A DNA stretch of 64,000 bases from Agaricus subrufescens (GCA_029945375.1 CM057063.1:372001-436000), one strand, 5' to 3'. Shown: positions 45,801 to 58,679, numbered from the stretch's first letter. A program made the numbers and translations. The notes: a model not told the origin generated them from the letters alone.

Positions 45801-48362
45801 TGACATCCCCACCTGTCGAGAACCACCCAGTGTCTGTCCGGTCCGTGCCTCCTCGCTTCTTCACCATCTGATTCACAGATACCGGAGCCTGTCCGAAAGT
45901 CGACATCCGCTCCTTGGGCTCCACCCCAGTGGTCGGCCTGCTGCGGTGAGAACATACCTCTGAGTTTGAACCCTGCTATCAGCACAAGACAATCTCAGAT
46001 CTAGTCTCCCCAGCATGCTCATAAATAAACGTTGCATGCGCCTGCCATGCACATCACTCTCAAGATCTTCCCACCGCCGAGCTAAACCGACGTCGTTTTC
46101 TATGCATCTTGAGCCACAGCCTTGGTACATGGGAAAATACCCGTGTTTCTAGCGTGAAATGTATCCCACCAAGGCACGGGCGCATTTGATTGGCTTCCTC
46201 CTATCATGACGATCTTCAAAACGTGCTACACGGTCAGGGAAGCTTTTATATTGAATCCTACAACTCCGCGACATAGGCAGACTTCTCCGTTTAGTATACG
46301 AATTAATGTACATCAAAAAGTCCCGATCTCAATGTATACGCTGTGAAGTACCTTCGACTGCGCGGTGGCACTTCGGAAGATAGCGTCAGAACCACCGTGA
46401 CGTTTAGTAACAACGTTGACAACCGTTTTCTGGTATCCTACGCATTCTCGGGAGCCATCGCACACGGCATAAAAAATTCTAGAGATCGGCTTTCAGGATG
46501 ATCGAACATCGCAAGGCCTCTGGCAGAGGGTCAAGCATTTTGTACGAGGGACAGTCTGGCTCCTCACTCTGCCAGGACCCGGGTGGCCCAGATGGTCCCG
46601 AAAATCAGGCAAAACCCACCATGGCGTTTTCATAATAGCAATCTACTTTCTTCTTGATGTCGAACGGCAACGTCAGTATGAAGGTGAGCCAGAATTCAAG
46701 GGCAATATGAGCATATCCAGGCTAAACATCTATCTGGAGATAATCTTCTGGCTATCCATTTGCACGACTGAGGCCGCAGCAAAGGACGCCACCCATCTAC
46801 TTGTTCGTGCCCACAAAGAGGATCAGTATGAATAAAGCTCACCTCCAATGGCGATACACCCATCCTTTCCATGTACAGTGCGCCCGGTACAAATGCGGAA
46901 TATAATGGATGGAGTGAACCAGCGCTACCCTCCGAACTATTTTACGACAATTTTCCCCTTTTGTGCCAAACCTCCTCGGGGTTAGATCGACACAAGAGCG
47001 GAAATAGTTGGATCGAATATAAGCGAGCTCATCCCCATGGCTCATAAAATTGATCTTTGACCAAAGCCAATTTCCTGGCTAGTCTCTATTTCTCTTGGCT
47101 ACCCTGTGTTTATGGACCTATATCGGCACTTTCCCCTCACCAAACTTGTTGAAAATTGTGAATCGTCTCCCCGAGGACTAATCATGACTTACCTGGACGA
47201 TGGTTTACTCAACACCCCGATTGGGTTGTCCCTGGACTAGTCACTCATATCCGGCTCAAGCAGGTCACCTCGACAATAGTACTGATCTGTACAGCTTAAG
47301 ACCGACTATGCCAACTATTTCTTTTCTTTCCCCATCCTGGACTGATGTATGAATGCAACCTTAAACTCGAACGTTCGCCACGTCAAATAAGCTTCGAGAT
47401 GAGATAAGCTGTCGCTCAACCACCCCGGATCAAAAAGGGGCCATGTAGAGGGATTGATCCGTTAGGTTCAGGCCAGGAGACCGTCTGATAACGTTCATAC
47501 TAATTCCTCCAACTTTCCTTATGCCTTTCCTCGCGCATACATCAAGTTAGATAGATGGACCGTGGTCCCGCTGCGGCCGCTTCTGACTTTTTTCCCCCCC
47601 GAGGTATTAATTGTATTAATTTCAATCACACACTCGAGGTGCTGCGGGCCATAAACCCCTAGTGTCATGAATTTAGAACCACCAGAGTCGGAGGCTGCCG
47701 AGGACACCCTTCAGCGAAATGACTATCAAAACATTCATTGTTCTTGACAGATAGATATCGGGGAGATACCCAATACCCCAGCAATGTTTCATCCCAGCCC
47801 ACGAGTTTATAATTTGCGGCACGAGCTTAGCAAAGGCTTTCTTCCAATTGATGCAATCCCCGTCAAGAGAAGTACAACAGACGTTTTGCTAGGCGTTCTT
47901 ATCTCGAATAGTGTCACCGTTCAATCTCTATACCACTCTTATCCAGCATTGTGCGATTCGATTATTCTATCACGCATGCTTCATTTCCGCGTTCTTGGCA
48001 AATTATTATAAACCCCGTTGAAACCTCACTGTCCGATTGTCGAGACTGCTGCCGCTTTGCGAGTCTAGGGCCTAGAGTAAGCACAGCACATAGTCCCCGG
48101 ATTGTCATCCCTCCCGGCCATTTGGGCTCGTACAAGCCGTCGCCCATCTCCATTTAACCCATCACCCATCAATCAGTCTATTCGTCTTATCACAATCAAA
48201 TCCGATTCTTACTCCGCGATCGATCAAATGTACATCCTGATTAGACACTGATATACCAGCGCCTCCTGCATAAACAAAAAAAAGTATAAAGAAGCAAACG
48301 AATCACGATAGTTTGCTTCGAAGAGAAAATCTTCCCTTGCCACTCTCTGCACCTGTTCTATA
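45801..48362. other. Intergenic, no recognisable gene
   Basis: About 2.5 kb in which I find no supported gene. Small frames (45767-45985, 46839-47045, 47519-47707, 47784-48011) lack known motifs and good splice joins. The last 150 bases should be the promoter of the next gene. Confidence 0.4.
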
Positions 48363-48870
48363 ATGTTAGCTCCACCAGCCTATTTCGGATACGGCAGCAA
48401 CCTCTGGCTCGAACAAATGCGGCATCGATGCCCCCACAGTGAACTTATAGGAGTCAGTAAACTCAATGGCTGGTTAGAAACTTTGCCTATTCCCTTATAG
48501 AGTACACAGAACGTTTGCTCACCCTGACAATTGTTCTAGGAAATGGATTATCAATTCACGCGGTTACGCTACCATCGTCCAAAGCGAGGGTGATGTCGTA
48601 TACGGCTTGATCTTCGAGATGAAACATCGAGATTACGAATTACTCGACATGTTCGAGGGATCTGCATACGTGAAGCAAGAGTTACTCGATTCTTCGGGTC
48701 GCCGTATCCTCACATATATCGATCACAACACGACTCCTGGTCTCCCAGACACAAAGTATATATTCAGACTTTATCGGGGATTAGGAGATGCAGTTATGCA
48801 GGGCATCCCTCCGGACTACTTTGCGAAATATGTTCATCCATTCTTGATCGGACCAGGCTCAGTCGAGTAA
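48363..48870 (+). CDS. Gamma-glutamylcyclotransferase-like protein
   Basis: Model: exons 48363-48472 and 48540-48870, 146 residues, phase 2 intron. The N-terminal FGYGSNLWLEQMRHRCP is the YGSN glycine loop of the GGCT/AIG2 fold, which binds gamma-glutamyl substrates. GYATIVQSEGDVVYGLIFEM and the acidic DMFEGSAYVKQEL follow; the Glu of FEGS sits where the family places its catalytic acid (YEG in many members). Members release 5-oxoproline from gamma-glutamyl amino acids or glutathione; some are inactive. The protein is somewhat short (146 against 150-190) but complete. It should be cytosolic. Confidence 0.82.
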
Positions 48871-49203
48871 TGAGCAACTGAATTTGTGAAAGGAAATTTG
48901 AAAGAGAACTAGTCTCGTTTTCCCGTAAGTGCCGTCAACTTCATGGATGAGTCTTGTACGATAGTAATATGACTTCTAGTTGCGAAATCTCGTTAGGCAT
49001 CCGTAGTACTTACCAAAGCTTCGATTATCTTTCATTCTCACCATCCTGGCTGTGAAAACCATTATATTGCTCATTTGTAATACCAAAAAACAACCTTGTC
49101 ATCATACAAACACGTAACTGATTCGTCAAGTAAAAGAGAAAGATTACATCTCCGTACCACCCCTTTTTTGCAAAACTGGCATCACCGGTCCTACCCAGTC
49201 CCC
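48871..49203. other. Intergenic between convergent genes
   Basis: Holds the 3' ends of the GGCT-like and MFS1 genes; nothing else seen. Confidence 0.35.
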
Positions 49204-51329
49204 TCAATCATCCTTCTCCTCCCAAACATGTTCCGGCAATTGCATTCCAAGTACAAGGCCAAGAAGAGACACGATAGTCAAGGGTAGATAAACAGCATAA
49301 CCTCCAAGTACATTGTGTTGAACCGAATACGAAAACAACGAAGTTGACAGCGCCGGCCCAATAGCACGCGAAATCGAGACAGTCATCTGTGATAACCCAT
49401 TCGTAGCACCAAGAGATCGTTTGTTCGGTGCCGAAGCAGTAACATACATAAATATTGATCCTAAAAAAAAACACAGGGGGTGAACAAAAAATGATCACGA
49501 TAAGCGCAAGTTCTTTTTTTTAGAGGAGCGAGGGACTTACCGTACGCCATATCCATTATGACCAACATGATAAACACCACCACAAGTAAACTCCAAACCA
49601 CGATCCCAACACCCCAAGTCTTAGCACACAAACTCATAACCGGCATCAACATAAAACAAGGCCCGAAAACCGACATACCCCCCATAAATATCCTCTTCTC
49701 CCCAAACCTCCTCATCATCTTCGCAAAAAAGAAAATATTAAACATCCCGGTCATAAATCCATAACCACCCCAAATATATCCGATGGTAAGTGGTGAGAAA
49801 CCTAACCCACCGAACTCGATCGGCATGGCGAAGAATAGGGGTAAGAGGGCGTTCAACATGATGTTGATGAATGCGATAGTGACATAGTTGGCAACGGAGA
49901 TGAGTACGGGGTATACTAGAATTTTACGAAGAGGGAGGGGACCATCGGAAATTTCATCGGTGAGGGTCATTTCTGAAGATACAGATGCACCACGTCTACG
50001 CTTTGGTACAGTCTAAAAAAAAACATGTTTAGATCCTTTAAAGAAAGGAACCTGATTTCGTTGACTACCACTCACCTCCTTGAAACACACAACAACAAAA
50101 ATCATCACAAGAAAAGCAACACTCGTCGTAGCAAGGCATGGCAAAAAATACGGGTAATCTTGCCAAAATTGACTTTTGAACACAGAGGGGAAATTCTCGT
50201 GAGGTTTTGATAAAGAACCTCCCAATAGAGGTCTAGAAGTACGGACATGTGCGTACAACGGTGTGTGTGAAAAAAAAAAGATGTGGGTTAACATCTTAAT
50301 ATCATCAACTTCTCATGAGAATAAGAAAATAGAAACTGACCCAAGGGTGGAGCCTGTAGCCCAAACGACTGGCATCATGGCAAACCCCTCGGCACGATTC
50401 GAAGAATTAGTCAATTCTCCCATAACACTCTTCATCACACCTGAGTAAAAAAAAGATTGTTGAGTATAAAGAAGTATATCCAAACAAACAGAACAAGGGG
50501 TAATGTTTCATGCTGTTCTAGGCTATCGATCCGAGGGAGGATCATCGGACCAACAAGCAAAACCAAAGGAAGGAAAAAAGTTACAAAGACGTACCGATGT
50601 TCCCGTTAAGAAGACCACAAAGACATCGGCTAAGAATCAAAAAAAGAGAATAAGCTTTCCTGCTCCATCTCTCAAAAAAAGACTTTTTCTTATCCTTACC
50701 TGATAACTAAAGTCCAAAACGATCTTGACATCCCAAAACACAACATCGACAAACTGGAGCCGATAATACCCGTCAACAACACCGGCTTACGTCCAATGTA
50801 ATCCGAAAGCCGGCTCCATTGAAGAACTGTAATAGCCTCAGTAGCGTAAAACAATGATTCCTAAAAGAGCGAAAGGAAAAAAAATTTTCAATGAGTCAAT
50901 CTATCAAAATCTGCCCCGAGAGATTAAGACTCAACGATTAAGCCAGCGTAATACCCAATTTTACGTTCATCTCCACCCGTAATATCCAACTCACCAACGA
51001 GCTTAAAAGACACCAAAAGCAAAAGCAAACAGATTTCCAGATCTTTAATCCATGATTCAAAAAATGACGAGGGGGGAGACTCCACCTACCTGATTGATAT
51101 AAGGATATATAGATTGGCTCATCAAAGGTTCACAAAGCTGCAACAACAGTATAATGGAGATCTGGAGCATGGGCAACGGTTTGAGTTTGCGCCGCTGACG
51201 TTGAGTCTCCAAGTCAGATTCGTCTGGCTTCTTCAATGGAGCATCATCGGCCAAAGGAGCCAAGAGCGGGGTTTCTTCATCGATAAGGATAATATCAGTA
51301 GTCGTAGAGCTAGAGTCAAGAACAGTCAT
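49204..51329 (-). CDS. MFS transporter 1 (ZIFL-type)
   Basis: Eight exons from ATG at 51329: first exon to YPYINQ, then LVGELDITGGDERKIGYYAG, then ESLFYATEAITVLQWSRLSD with the MFS motif A (SRLSDYIGRKPV), then CLCGLLNGNIG, GVMKSVMGELTNSSNRAEG, PLLGGSLSKP to FKE, a long exon with the central loop and TM7-10, and the final exon 49204-49449. About 12 membrane segments. This is the fungal major facilitator group related to plant ZIFL and tetracycline/H+ antiporters. Its substrates are mostly unknown; small organic acids, metals or xenobiotics are likely. It is the first of three tandem, same-strand paralogues. Most introns contain long T runs before the acceptor. Confidence 0.85.
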
Positions 51330-52013
51330 CGCAGTAAAAAAAACAGAGGAAATGAAGAGCGCCGCGTCTCTTTAATGGAGGACTGAGAGCAAAAAAGAGA
51401 AGAGCAGGGAGGCTGAGGAAGAGGCAGACAGAGAAAAGAAAGATATAGAAGAGTAAAGCGAAAAGGAAGAGCCCGGGAAGAATCGCTATAATAGCCTGTG
51501 AACAGAGATAGTCTTAACATGAATAGAGAGGCTGAAGAATCACGAACCGTCTTCGAGAAGAGTTTTCCTCGTGAGCAAATCAAGTACGTGTAATAGTAGG
51601 GACGTTAGGCGGCATCGCTTGGCGGGAGGCGTACCCTGCATAACTTAACTCTTAGCTGACATTTGTACGTGGGTCAGGGGGCAGAAAATTTCAACGGATG
51701 CGATCCGAAGGATCCGTGTGAGCTTCAAATACGTACTTGCTTTAAGACGGTCCAGTGCTCCATTGGTTTTGCTCCTCTCCTTCGCCTGAGGCATATGATC
51801 CCTTGCGAAATCTGAACACGAGGCTAGGCTATAAGGAGTTTTGTCACTAAAAATTAAGTCCTTCTGTTGATGGAATTCACATATCTTCATTAAGTGTCAA
51901 AACGTGATAAAGATATTCATTGATTGCAGTGTAAGGATATACAATTAATTACTACGATAGAGAAACCCAAAAGCAAATGCACTACGTCCCCCCCTTTTAT
52001 TTTGTTCTATCTA
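51330..52013. other. Spacer between MFS1 and MFS2
   Basis: About 680 bp: promoter of MFS1 and 3' side of MFS2. The first 250 bases on the minus strand are pyrimidine-rich. No gene seen. Confidence 0.35.
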
Positions 52014-53883
52014 TTATCTACTACCACTACCATGCAGTTTCATCTGCTTCGGTAGTAGGGATGACGCGTACACTCCGCCTGCTGTAACGGAGAGTATAAA
52101 GAGATACACAAAGTATCCCCCAAGAAGGTGTTTTGAAATGGAAACGGAGAAAAGTGATGAAGTGAAGGCAGGCGCCACCGTTCTAGTCACGGAGCTCATC
52201 ATCTGACCGAGAGCATTAACAGCCCCACGAGAATTACGGGTCGGAGCAGCATCCATAATGAATAATTGCATGCAACCTACATAGACATAGATGCATCAAT
52301 AAATCAAGTCACCACATGGAATAAATTGTTAGAACCCACCATAGCCCATAAACACCGCGGTATAGAATGACATCTGGAAGCAAATCATAATCCACACCAT
52401 CGCATTCGTGCTCCCCGTCACTTCGGCAAGGAGGTTCAAAATTGGAAAAGATGTAAAGGTAACCAGAAATGCGCTAACGCAAACAATATACGTGGTCCTT
52501 GGCCCCAGACGCTTGACTATCTTAGAAAAGAAGAAGACTTGAAACACCGCGTTGCAAGCGCCCCAGACTCCCATAACGAGGCCAATATCATGCGGACGAA
52601 GGCCAAGACCACCCAGGGGAATAGAGGTCGAGTACATGAGGGGCATAATCGCCTGATGAGCCTGGTCCAGAAAGGAAAGGAACCCGTGATTGGCAAGTGC
52701 GATCAACAACGGCCTAGAGAGAAGCTCCTTAAGAGGAATCACTTTGTCCGCTGGAGTGGTCGAATCAAGTTCACTAGAATCCTCAGTCTGGGGTGTACCA
52801 TACTTTTTCGGAGGTTCGTTGGATAGAAGTGGCGCTTCCTCATCAGAAGAGTAACCGCTATCAGGGACCGTTTTGGCAGAATCATTCATGTTGTTTTGAT
52901 ACAAGATATCCTTAGGTCGTAAAGTCTAGAAAACGGATCGCCAGAAAAATCAGCCGACAAGGGATGCGTGTGCCACTATGACTTACTTCTTTAAGGCCCA
53001 TATATGCGATGAGGAAGGAAGCTAGGGAGAGCAACGCTGTCATAGCACATGGGAGGAAGTAGGGATGATGGACAAGGAAGGTGATACTGGAGAGCTGAGG
53101 CCACCGCCTGACGGGCTGTGCGAACAACCCTCCTATCAGCGGACTAGACGCCAGGGATAAGAAAAAACGTCAATCAAGGTTGAAAGGGAAAAAACGGACC
53201 CTAGGGTGATTCCCGAACTCCACATCACAGGAAGCCACGCATAGGCTTGGGCTATATTCGTCGAATCCGTGATCTAATCCCGGATGCCATTAGAACCACA
53301 GCAACGATGCTGAATCTTATTGGACAGACCTCTGTAATCATAGTTTTCGTAACGCCTATTCGGAAATATCAAATCAGGACTGTATTTTTGTGAACACTAC
53401 GCATACAACTTGCCGATGTTTCCATTGAACGCGCCTTGTGCGCATCGTGCAAAGAACAATGTCCAGAAGCTGTTCGAGAAGCCAAACGTAAACAATGAAG
53501 CAGCGAGACCGATAGGACCGAGAAGAAGTACGGGTCGACGGCCGATCTGATCAGAAAGCCTGCCCCATTGGAAAACAGTGGTGCATTCCGCAAGGAAGAA
53601 GGCTGACTCCTGCAAGTTGGTGCGAGTGGTGAGTCGTCGTCGTATGTATGGAAGAGAGAGCGAAAGAGAGACGGACCAGGAGCCCAGCATAGTGCCCTAC
53701 TTTACGTTCGTCCCCGTCAGTGACCCCGGTGTCGCGCACGAACTGGTTGACAAAGGGGTAGATGACGGTGGAGGAGATGGGCTCGGCCAGCATGACTATC
53801 ATGATAATAAGAACCTGCAGCTTGGGCAGCGGCGTCGCCTTTGCCTCGGTGCGCTCTTCGTAGTCTTGAGTGTCGATATGCAT
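52014..53883 (-). CDS. MFS transporter 2 (ZIFL-type)
   Basis: Seven exons from ATG at 53883. PLPKLQVLIIMIVMLAEPIS starts TM1; VRDTGVTDGDERKVGHYAGL is the family's first loop; WGRLSDQIGRRPVLLLGPIG is MFS motif A; FARCAQGAFNGNIG ends an exon whose donor is GCAAGT, a GC-AG intron, joining to GVTKTMITE. Then ITDSTNIAQAYAWLPVMWSSG, PLIGGLFAQP to GLKE, a central loop rich in Ser/Glu (SGYSSDEEAPLLSNE), TM7-10, and a last exon CMQLFIMDAAPTRNSRGAVN ending at 52014. It is the most canonical of the three paralogues and probably works as a proton-coupled exporter in the plasma or vacuolar membrane. Confidence 0.87.
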
Positions 53884-54406
53884 TGGGGGGCGGTGACCGT
53901 CGGGGAGGGCGGGGAGGAGAGAGAGAAAAGAAAAAAGGCGAAAGGCGAAAGAGAGGTGAGGATGGCAGGCGAGCGAGGCGCAATTTGTAGGAGGCCGAGG
54001 AGCGCAAAAAAAAAGCCGCGCCCCGATTGACAGGGCTTATTGAGCAGAAACAGGGTCACACTCTCCGGTGCTAGAAGCATTAACAAATCCAGATCTCGAG
54101 TATCCGGCGAGGGTCAGATCATCATCGCCCCACTTCCGATGCAATCGTTTCCATTCTTGCTGTCTGTTTGTTTTCTGCCCGTAGCATGCGACATGCGGAA
54201 AAAGAGTGGTCCAACCGGTCGAGTCTCCCCCGGAAAATCGAGAGCTGCTAAGAATTTGATGCCCTGCGCCGTAATCCATCACTGTCTTCTGGCCTCATGC
54301 ATATTAAAATCCTGTATACAAATATTTGGTGCCTACCGCAGGCGGCGTCCGCCTCTGCTCCGATTACGGCCACGCACGAGCCGGGAGACAAATCGTCATC
54401 CGAGCA
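53884..54406. other. Spacer between MFS2 and MFS3
   Basis: About 520 bp. On the minus strand the 100 bases before the MFS2 ATG are rich in C and T, as is usual for fungal promoters. No gene seen. Confidence 0.35.
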
Positions 54407-56418
54407 TCATTCCATGGACGACCTGCCATCTTCTGTAACTACGGCGGGCGTGCGTGCAGACATAGATGACATCATTGCCCCTATCGCAGCCACACACACT
54501 AGCACAACGTAGATCGAATACCGCTCAACACCACCATCACGCCTTCCCCCCAGGGCAAAGAAGATGGAAATAAAGGGAGGCGCTACCATCCGTGCCGAGG
54601 ACCCCACGGATTGCGCGATCCCATTCACAGAGCCCAAAGAACGTTTGTCTCTGACGGCTTCCATTATCAGCAGTTGCGCGCTCCCTGCCGGAAAACAATT
54701 CTGTTTGAGCGGAGATCATGCCTTCTCGGCTTCAAATGACTATTTCGATACATACCGTACGCCATGGATGCAAGCGAGCTCATTGTTGCATGCATAGATA
54801 ACAGTCCCATGCAATCCCCTAGCCGACTCTTCACCACGATCAGGACTGGGAACAGAGCAAAGAAGGCCACCATCCATCTCAAACAGGTCCCGTACACCTT
54901 CCTCGCTCCGTAGCGTTGGAGTAGCCACGGGAACAGCAGCAGCTGACCCGGAGTACTGTAGCTTCCTAACTGCGCCATTATAGTACTCATTTCGTCAGCC
55001 GAAAGTCCAAGACCCCCCTGCTCAACAGGGGTCGTATAGACCAAAGGCACCAGTGTCTGCTGTGCCTGATCAACAAATGATATGAACGCGTAGTTTAATA
55101 GGGCCATAATGAATTGCGGCCCGACCATTTCTTTCAGGCGGAGACCGTCCTTGATTCCCTTCGCCGGCACCATGGCATTAATATTCTCTCCAAGTCCTTC
55201 GCGAGCGCTACTAATCGCACTTTGAGTTGTGTCTTGCACCCGCTGGACCGTATTATAGCCCAGATCCCTCGCCTGATCCAGTAGAGCAGTAGTCGAAGTT
55301 GGAATGGTTGGAATGGCAGATGTCGCCACATCTTGGACGCGATCCTTCAAATTCCAGAGAACCTTCCAATCGATTTTGAATTCCGGCGGCAAGGTCTTAC
55401 GTGTGGGTACTCCAAAATGAGAAAACGACCCAAATAAAGAAGCAGAATGGACGCAACTTACCTCTTCAAATCCATGATAGGTCAAATGGAACGAAAAAAG
55501 AGAGAAAGCTGCGGCAATGGTGCACGGAATGAGTCGTGGATGGGTGCTGACGAAGGGAAGCTCGACAAGGAATGGAAACCTGTCATCGAGAGTGGCAAGC
55601 ATACTTCCTAGAGACGATCTTTAAACTCTCAACATTAGTATCATATCGATCAGCGGAAGTATATTGAATTTGATATCCTCACCCTATGCTTATTCCAGCA
55701 TTTTGTACGAAAGGTATAGCCGCATATGCCCTGTGGCGGTTGGTATCATCCGTCATCTTAATTCACATCCCGACTCAGTAGCGGCGTAGATAATTTAGAG
55801 ACTAACCCACCTCGGCTATAACTGTTTTGGTAGTCTCTGTTAATAGGGAAGCGGATCGGTATCAGATAAGCTAAAGAGACAAAAGTCAGACCTAAATTCC
55901 CGCCGAAGACTCCCTGCATGGACCGAGCAGAGGTCTGCAACCAAGTGTTGTTTGCAACTCCGAGGATCCATGTCGATACTCCAAGTCCCAGTGGTCCCAT
56001 CAAAAGAATTGGTCGACGGCCCAGCTTGTCGGATAGCCGCCCCCATTGATACGCCGTAACGGCTTTCGCCAGGAACAAAGAAGACTCCTAAAGGCATTGG
56101 CAGAGTGTGAGTATACCCCAGTCCTTATAAGTAGAAACCACCGTCCAGACCGCAGTTTGGAGCTAGACTGACCATCAATTTTGAACAGATGCCTGAAAAC
56201 ATCTCACCGCCGGGTACATTGTGGAGATTGACAGCTGAGTTTGACGCGTCGTCAAATGATCGTATGATAGAATTCGTCAGCGGTTCAGCGAGCAGGGCGG
56301 CAACGATGACTAAGATTTGTTTGACAGGAAGCGGAGTCTGGTCTTCTCTCGCGCGAGGAGTGGCGGAGTTGTTGGGCTCACTTGCGGTGTCGCTGCTCCC
56401 TCCAGCGCACCGCTCCAT
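54407..56418 (-). CDS. MFS transporter 3 (ZIFL-type, divergent)
   Basis: Seven exons from ATG at 56418 (MERCAGGSSD). The first exon has the TM1 start TPLPVKQILVIVAALLAEPL, but the next stretch (RSFDDASNSAVNLHNVPGGE) has lost the family's TGxTGGDE loop although its length is kept. Motif A is intact (WGRLSDKLGRRPILLMGPLG). Then NLG/ETTKTVIAE, MTDDTNRHRAYAAIPFVQNA, SSLGSML to GFEE, and a long exon with an extended amphipathic stretch between TM6 and TM7 (about 80 residues, VQDVATSAIPTIPTST through INAMVPAKG). The last exon starts with AQLLIMEAVRDKRSLGSVNG and ends at 54407. The changes suggest a paralogue with a different substrate or one under relaxed selection. No stop breaks the model. Confidence 0.8.
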
Positions 56419-56816
56419 CGACGACAGGAAGAGAAAGCAGACGCTGCGCCGGAACCGAAGAGCGTCCACAAAACTTTAAGCATTGCTATGCTTTTCATTA
56501 GTAGTGCTGTGTGGCGGCGCCTAGCGTTGGTGCAAGCAAGCCAGAAGCGCAGGGCGGCCTGCTGATGTCCAAATTAGGCTTTTCGGCTGACCCGTTGCCG
56601 ATTCGGGAGGGAGCTCTGCGGATCACGTGTGTGCCAGGAACAGGGGGTTGTTTGCGGAGAGCCAGAGTCCCTGCAGCCAACATCAATAAGTAATGCTCGC
56701 CAGTCTCTTCTTGTGCTGACTCCCTGTTGTTCTGACCGTGCAAATCCTATAGCGCTCGCTGCCGGTATAGTTTGCCTGTTTTTTGAGCCCTACAATTCTT
56801 ACCTTGCTTGGCAGTC
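56419..56816. other. Divergent promoter region
   Basis: About 400 bp between MFS3 and the first CHORD-like gene, which point away from each other. No clear TATA box. Confidence 0.4.
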
Positions 56817-57485
56817 ATGACTTCCGAAGAGACGGCGACAATCAATGAGCCTGAACCCGAAGTCATCGACCTCACAGTCTTGTCAGATTCATCGAGTGAC
56901 CATGAAGGCAGCGACGAACCGACAAACGGGACTGCTGGTCATGAGAACTCCTCTGATACTTCAGAAGTCGAAATCCATTTAAATCACGATACTCGGTTCC
57001 AACTTAAAAACGTCATCAACACGATCTCGACGGTGCGATTACGCCAACTATTGATTGACCTGGTAGATACAGAACAATCTGTTGAGATTGCTCTCACTAG
57101 AGAGTTGATAACTCTGGATCGTGAAACACATAAAATCGTCCCCAGGTACGACGTTTGTCAGAACTGTGGAGAAGATTACGATACGAACACGGAAAGAGAG
57201 CAAGGCGAATGCGAATATCACCCCGGTATGTTTCATCATGTGTTCTGCCGCTGAATGATGTGGCCTAATCTTTTTTTGGACCCGGCCAAAGGTGATCTCG
57301 AAGTCGACGAAGAGAGCTTTCCAGACCATGACGAAGACGTGCACGGACCAATAGATACGGAAGAAAACCGAGCCGAGTTCCCAGAGCGGTTCACATGGAC
57401 TTGCTGCGATGAAATGGGGAGCAGCCATGGTTGTGTTCGAGACGAGCACCAGCCTAGTGTTTCTAGAAAACGGCGTCGGCTCTGA
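56817..57485 (+). CDS. Small CHORD-like Cys/His protein 1
   Basis: Model: exons 56817-57225 and 57292-57485, 200 residues, phase 1 intron. ATG at 56817 gives MTSEETATIN. An acidic Ser-rich start with VIDLTVLSDSSSDHEG (a possible SUMO-interaction motif, VIDLT) is followed by a helical part and then a Cys/His pattern CQNCGEDYDTNTEREQGECEYHPG...WTCCDEMGSSHGC...H. The spacing recalls CHORD zinc-binding domains (C-x2-C, C-x-YHPG, W-x-CC, GC, H). The intron falls right after YHP. The end SRKRRRL is a likely nuclear signal. It is a paralogue, by pattern and intron position, of the gene at 58067. Function unknown. Confidence 0.72.
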
Positions 57486-58066
57486 TCAGACTTATCTCTC
57501 AGCTCCAACGCCCTTAAAAACTAATAACAAAGATCAAAAACCGTCGTCCATTCTTCAGAATACCCTTTAATACGTTTTTTGTCCCCTCTTATGCCCCTGC
57601 TTGATGTCTTTTGTCTCGGCCCTTGTGTCTTATTATCTTGTTCGGATTTGGCAACCCCACCGTGTGGCCGATAGTCTCCGGTTACCCGATTACTTCCTCC
57701 GGTGTGCACGCGCTCATCGATTCAATGTGGTGCGTTACATGCTTCGAGGTAGCATATATGTATAAAAGCCCGCTTGGGATATTTCCGGTTTGGCTTACGA
57801 TTTCTGGGTCACTCTCCCTCACTGCACCCGCACCGGGTTCTGCGAGCTGTTCGAATCTCGGCCAGCCAATTCCATCAACCACGACAGTCTTTCACTCATT
57901 TCGGCTCAACAAACCGGCTTCACTCATCATGCACGGTTCCATCACACGCAAGGTTTCTCACTTCCATTCCCAAGCCGAATATCGCCCGCAATCATCTCGT
58001 TCGTCATGCATACATTCACCCCACGCCTCCCTCGACTTCCCATACCCATCATCCACCTCACACGCC
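57486..58066. other. Spacer with the promoter of CHORD-like gene 2
   Basis: No separate gene is supported although long frames run through it. A TATAAAAG box lies at 57761-57768, about 300 bp before the next ATG. Confidence 0.4.
57761..57768 (+). promoter_or_regulatory. TATA box candidate
   Basis: TATAAAAG, preceded by CATATATG. It would leave a 5' leader of about 270 nt before the ATG at 58067. Confidence 0.4.
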
Positions 58067-58679
58067 ATGGATCATCTACAATTCACCCTGTCCGCTCTTT
58101 CTGAAGACCAATTACGCAAAATGGTCGCACGCGTGGCTTCGAAGGACCCGTACTTTTGTGATGTCATCGCTATGGAATTAGGAGATATAGAAGCCAGTTG
58201 TAGTGATGCTGACGATACCTCACAAATGAATCCCATCACTGATCCTTCGCCGCGGACGAATCGCAAAAGGGCATCGAGATGGTGTTCGAATCGGCCGAGA
58301 ACCTTGACGAATACTTTCGTTCATTTTCCTCCCACGCCCATTAATGACGAATCGGACCAAGAAGACTGTCATTGTTATCATTCTGGTATGTGTTGCAAAC
58401 TTCTTCCGATGCGACTAAGCTTACAGAAATGGTATCCCTTCCGATATCATTTTCTCAGGTCATCTTGAAACAGAACAGTACGAATTTCTGACTGGGACTA
58501 TTCAGGACCGAAGTTTCGGGCTTCAAACAGTGTTCATGTGGAGTTGCTGTGAAGGGGACGAAACTAGCCCTGGTTGCACAAGTCCAGCAACCCATCGCAG
58601 TTGTTCTAGACTTACCCCCGGTCGCCGTCACCCGCGGAAGAAATCCAAAGGACTTCCTGTGAGACACCACAGGGCGTGA
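58067..58679 (+). CDS. Small CHORD-like Cys/His protein 2
   Basis: Model: exons 58067-58385 and 58459-58679, 179 residues, phase 1 intron. It starts MDHLQFTLSALSEDQLRKMV, a helical part aligned with the TVRLRQLLIDLV helix of the first copy. The Cys/His pattern is CHCYHSG at the exon end, then FMWSCCEGDETSPGC...H. The first C-x2-C pair of copy 1 is missing, so the domain is partial (possibly one zinc site lost). The intron falls in the same place, after YHSG. The basic end (RRHPRKKSKG) suggests nuclear location. Function unknown. Confidence 0.7.

Noticed and set aside
57611..58066. Upstream extension of CHORD-like gene 2
   Set aside because: The frame is open, but its sequence is unlike the paralogue, and a TATA box lies inside it. 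The ATG at 58067 aligns with the helical start of copy 1.
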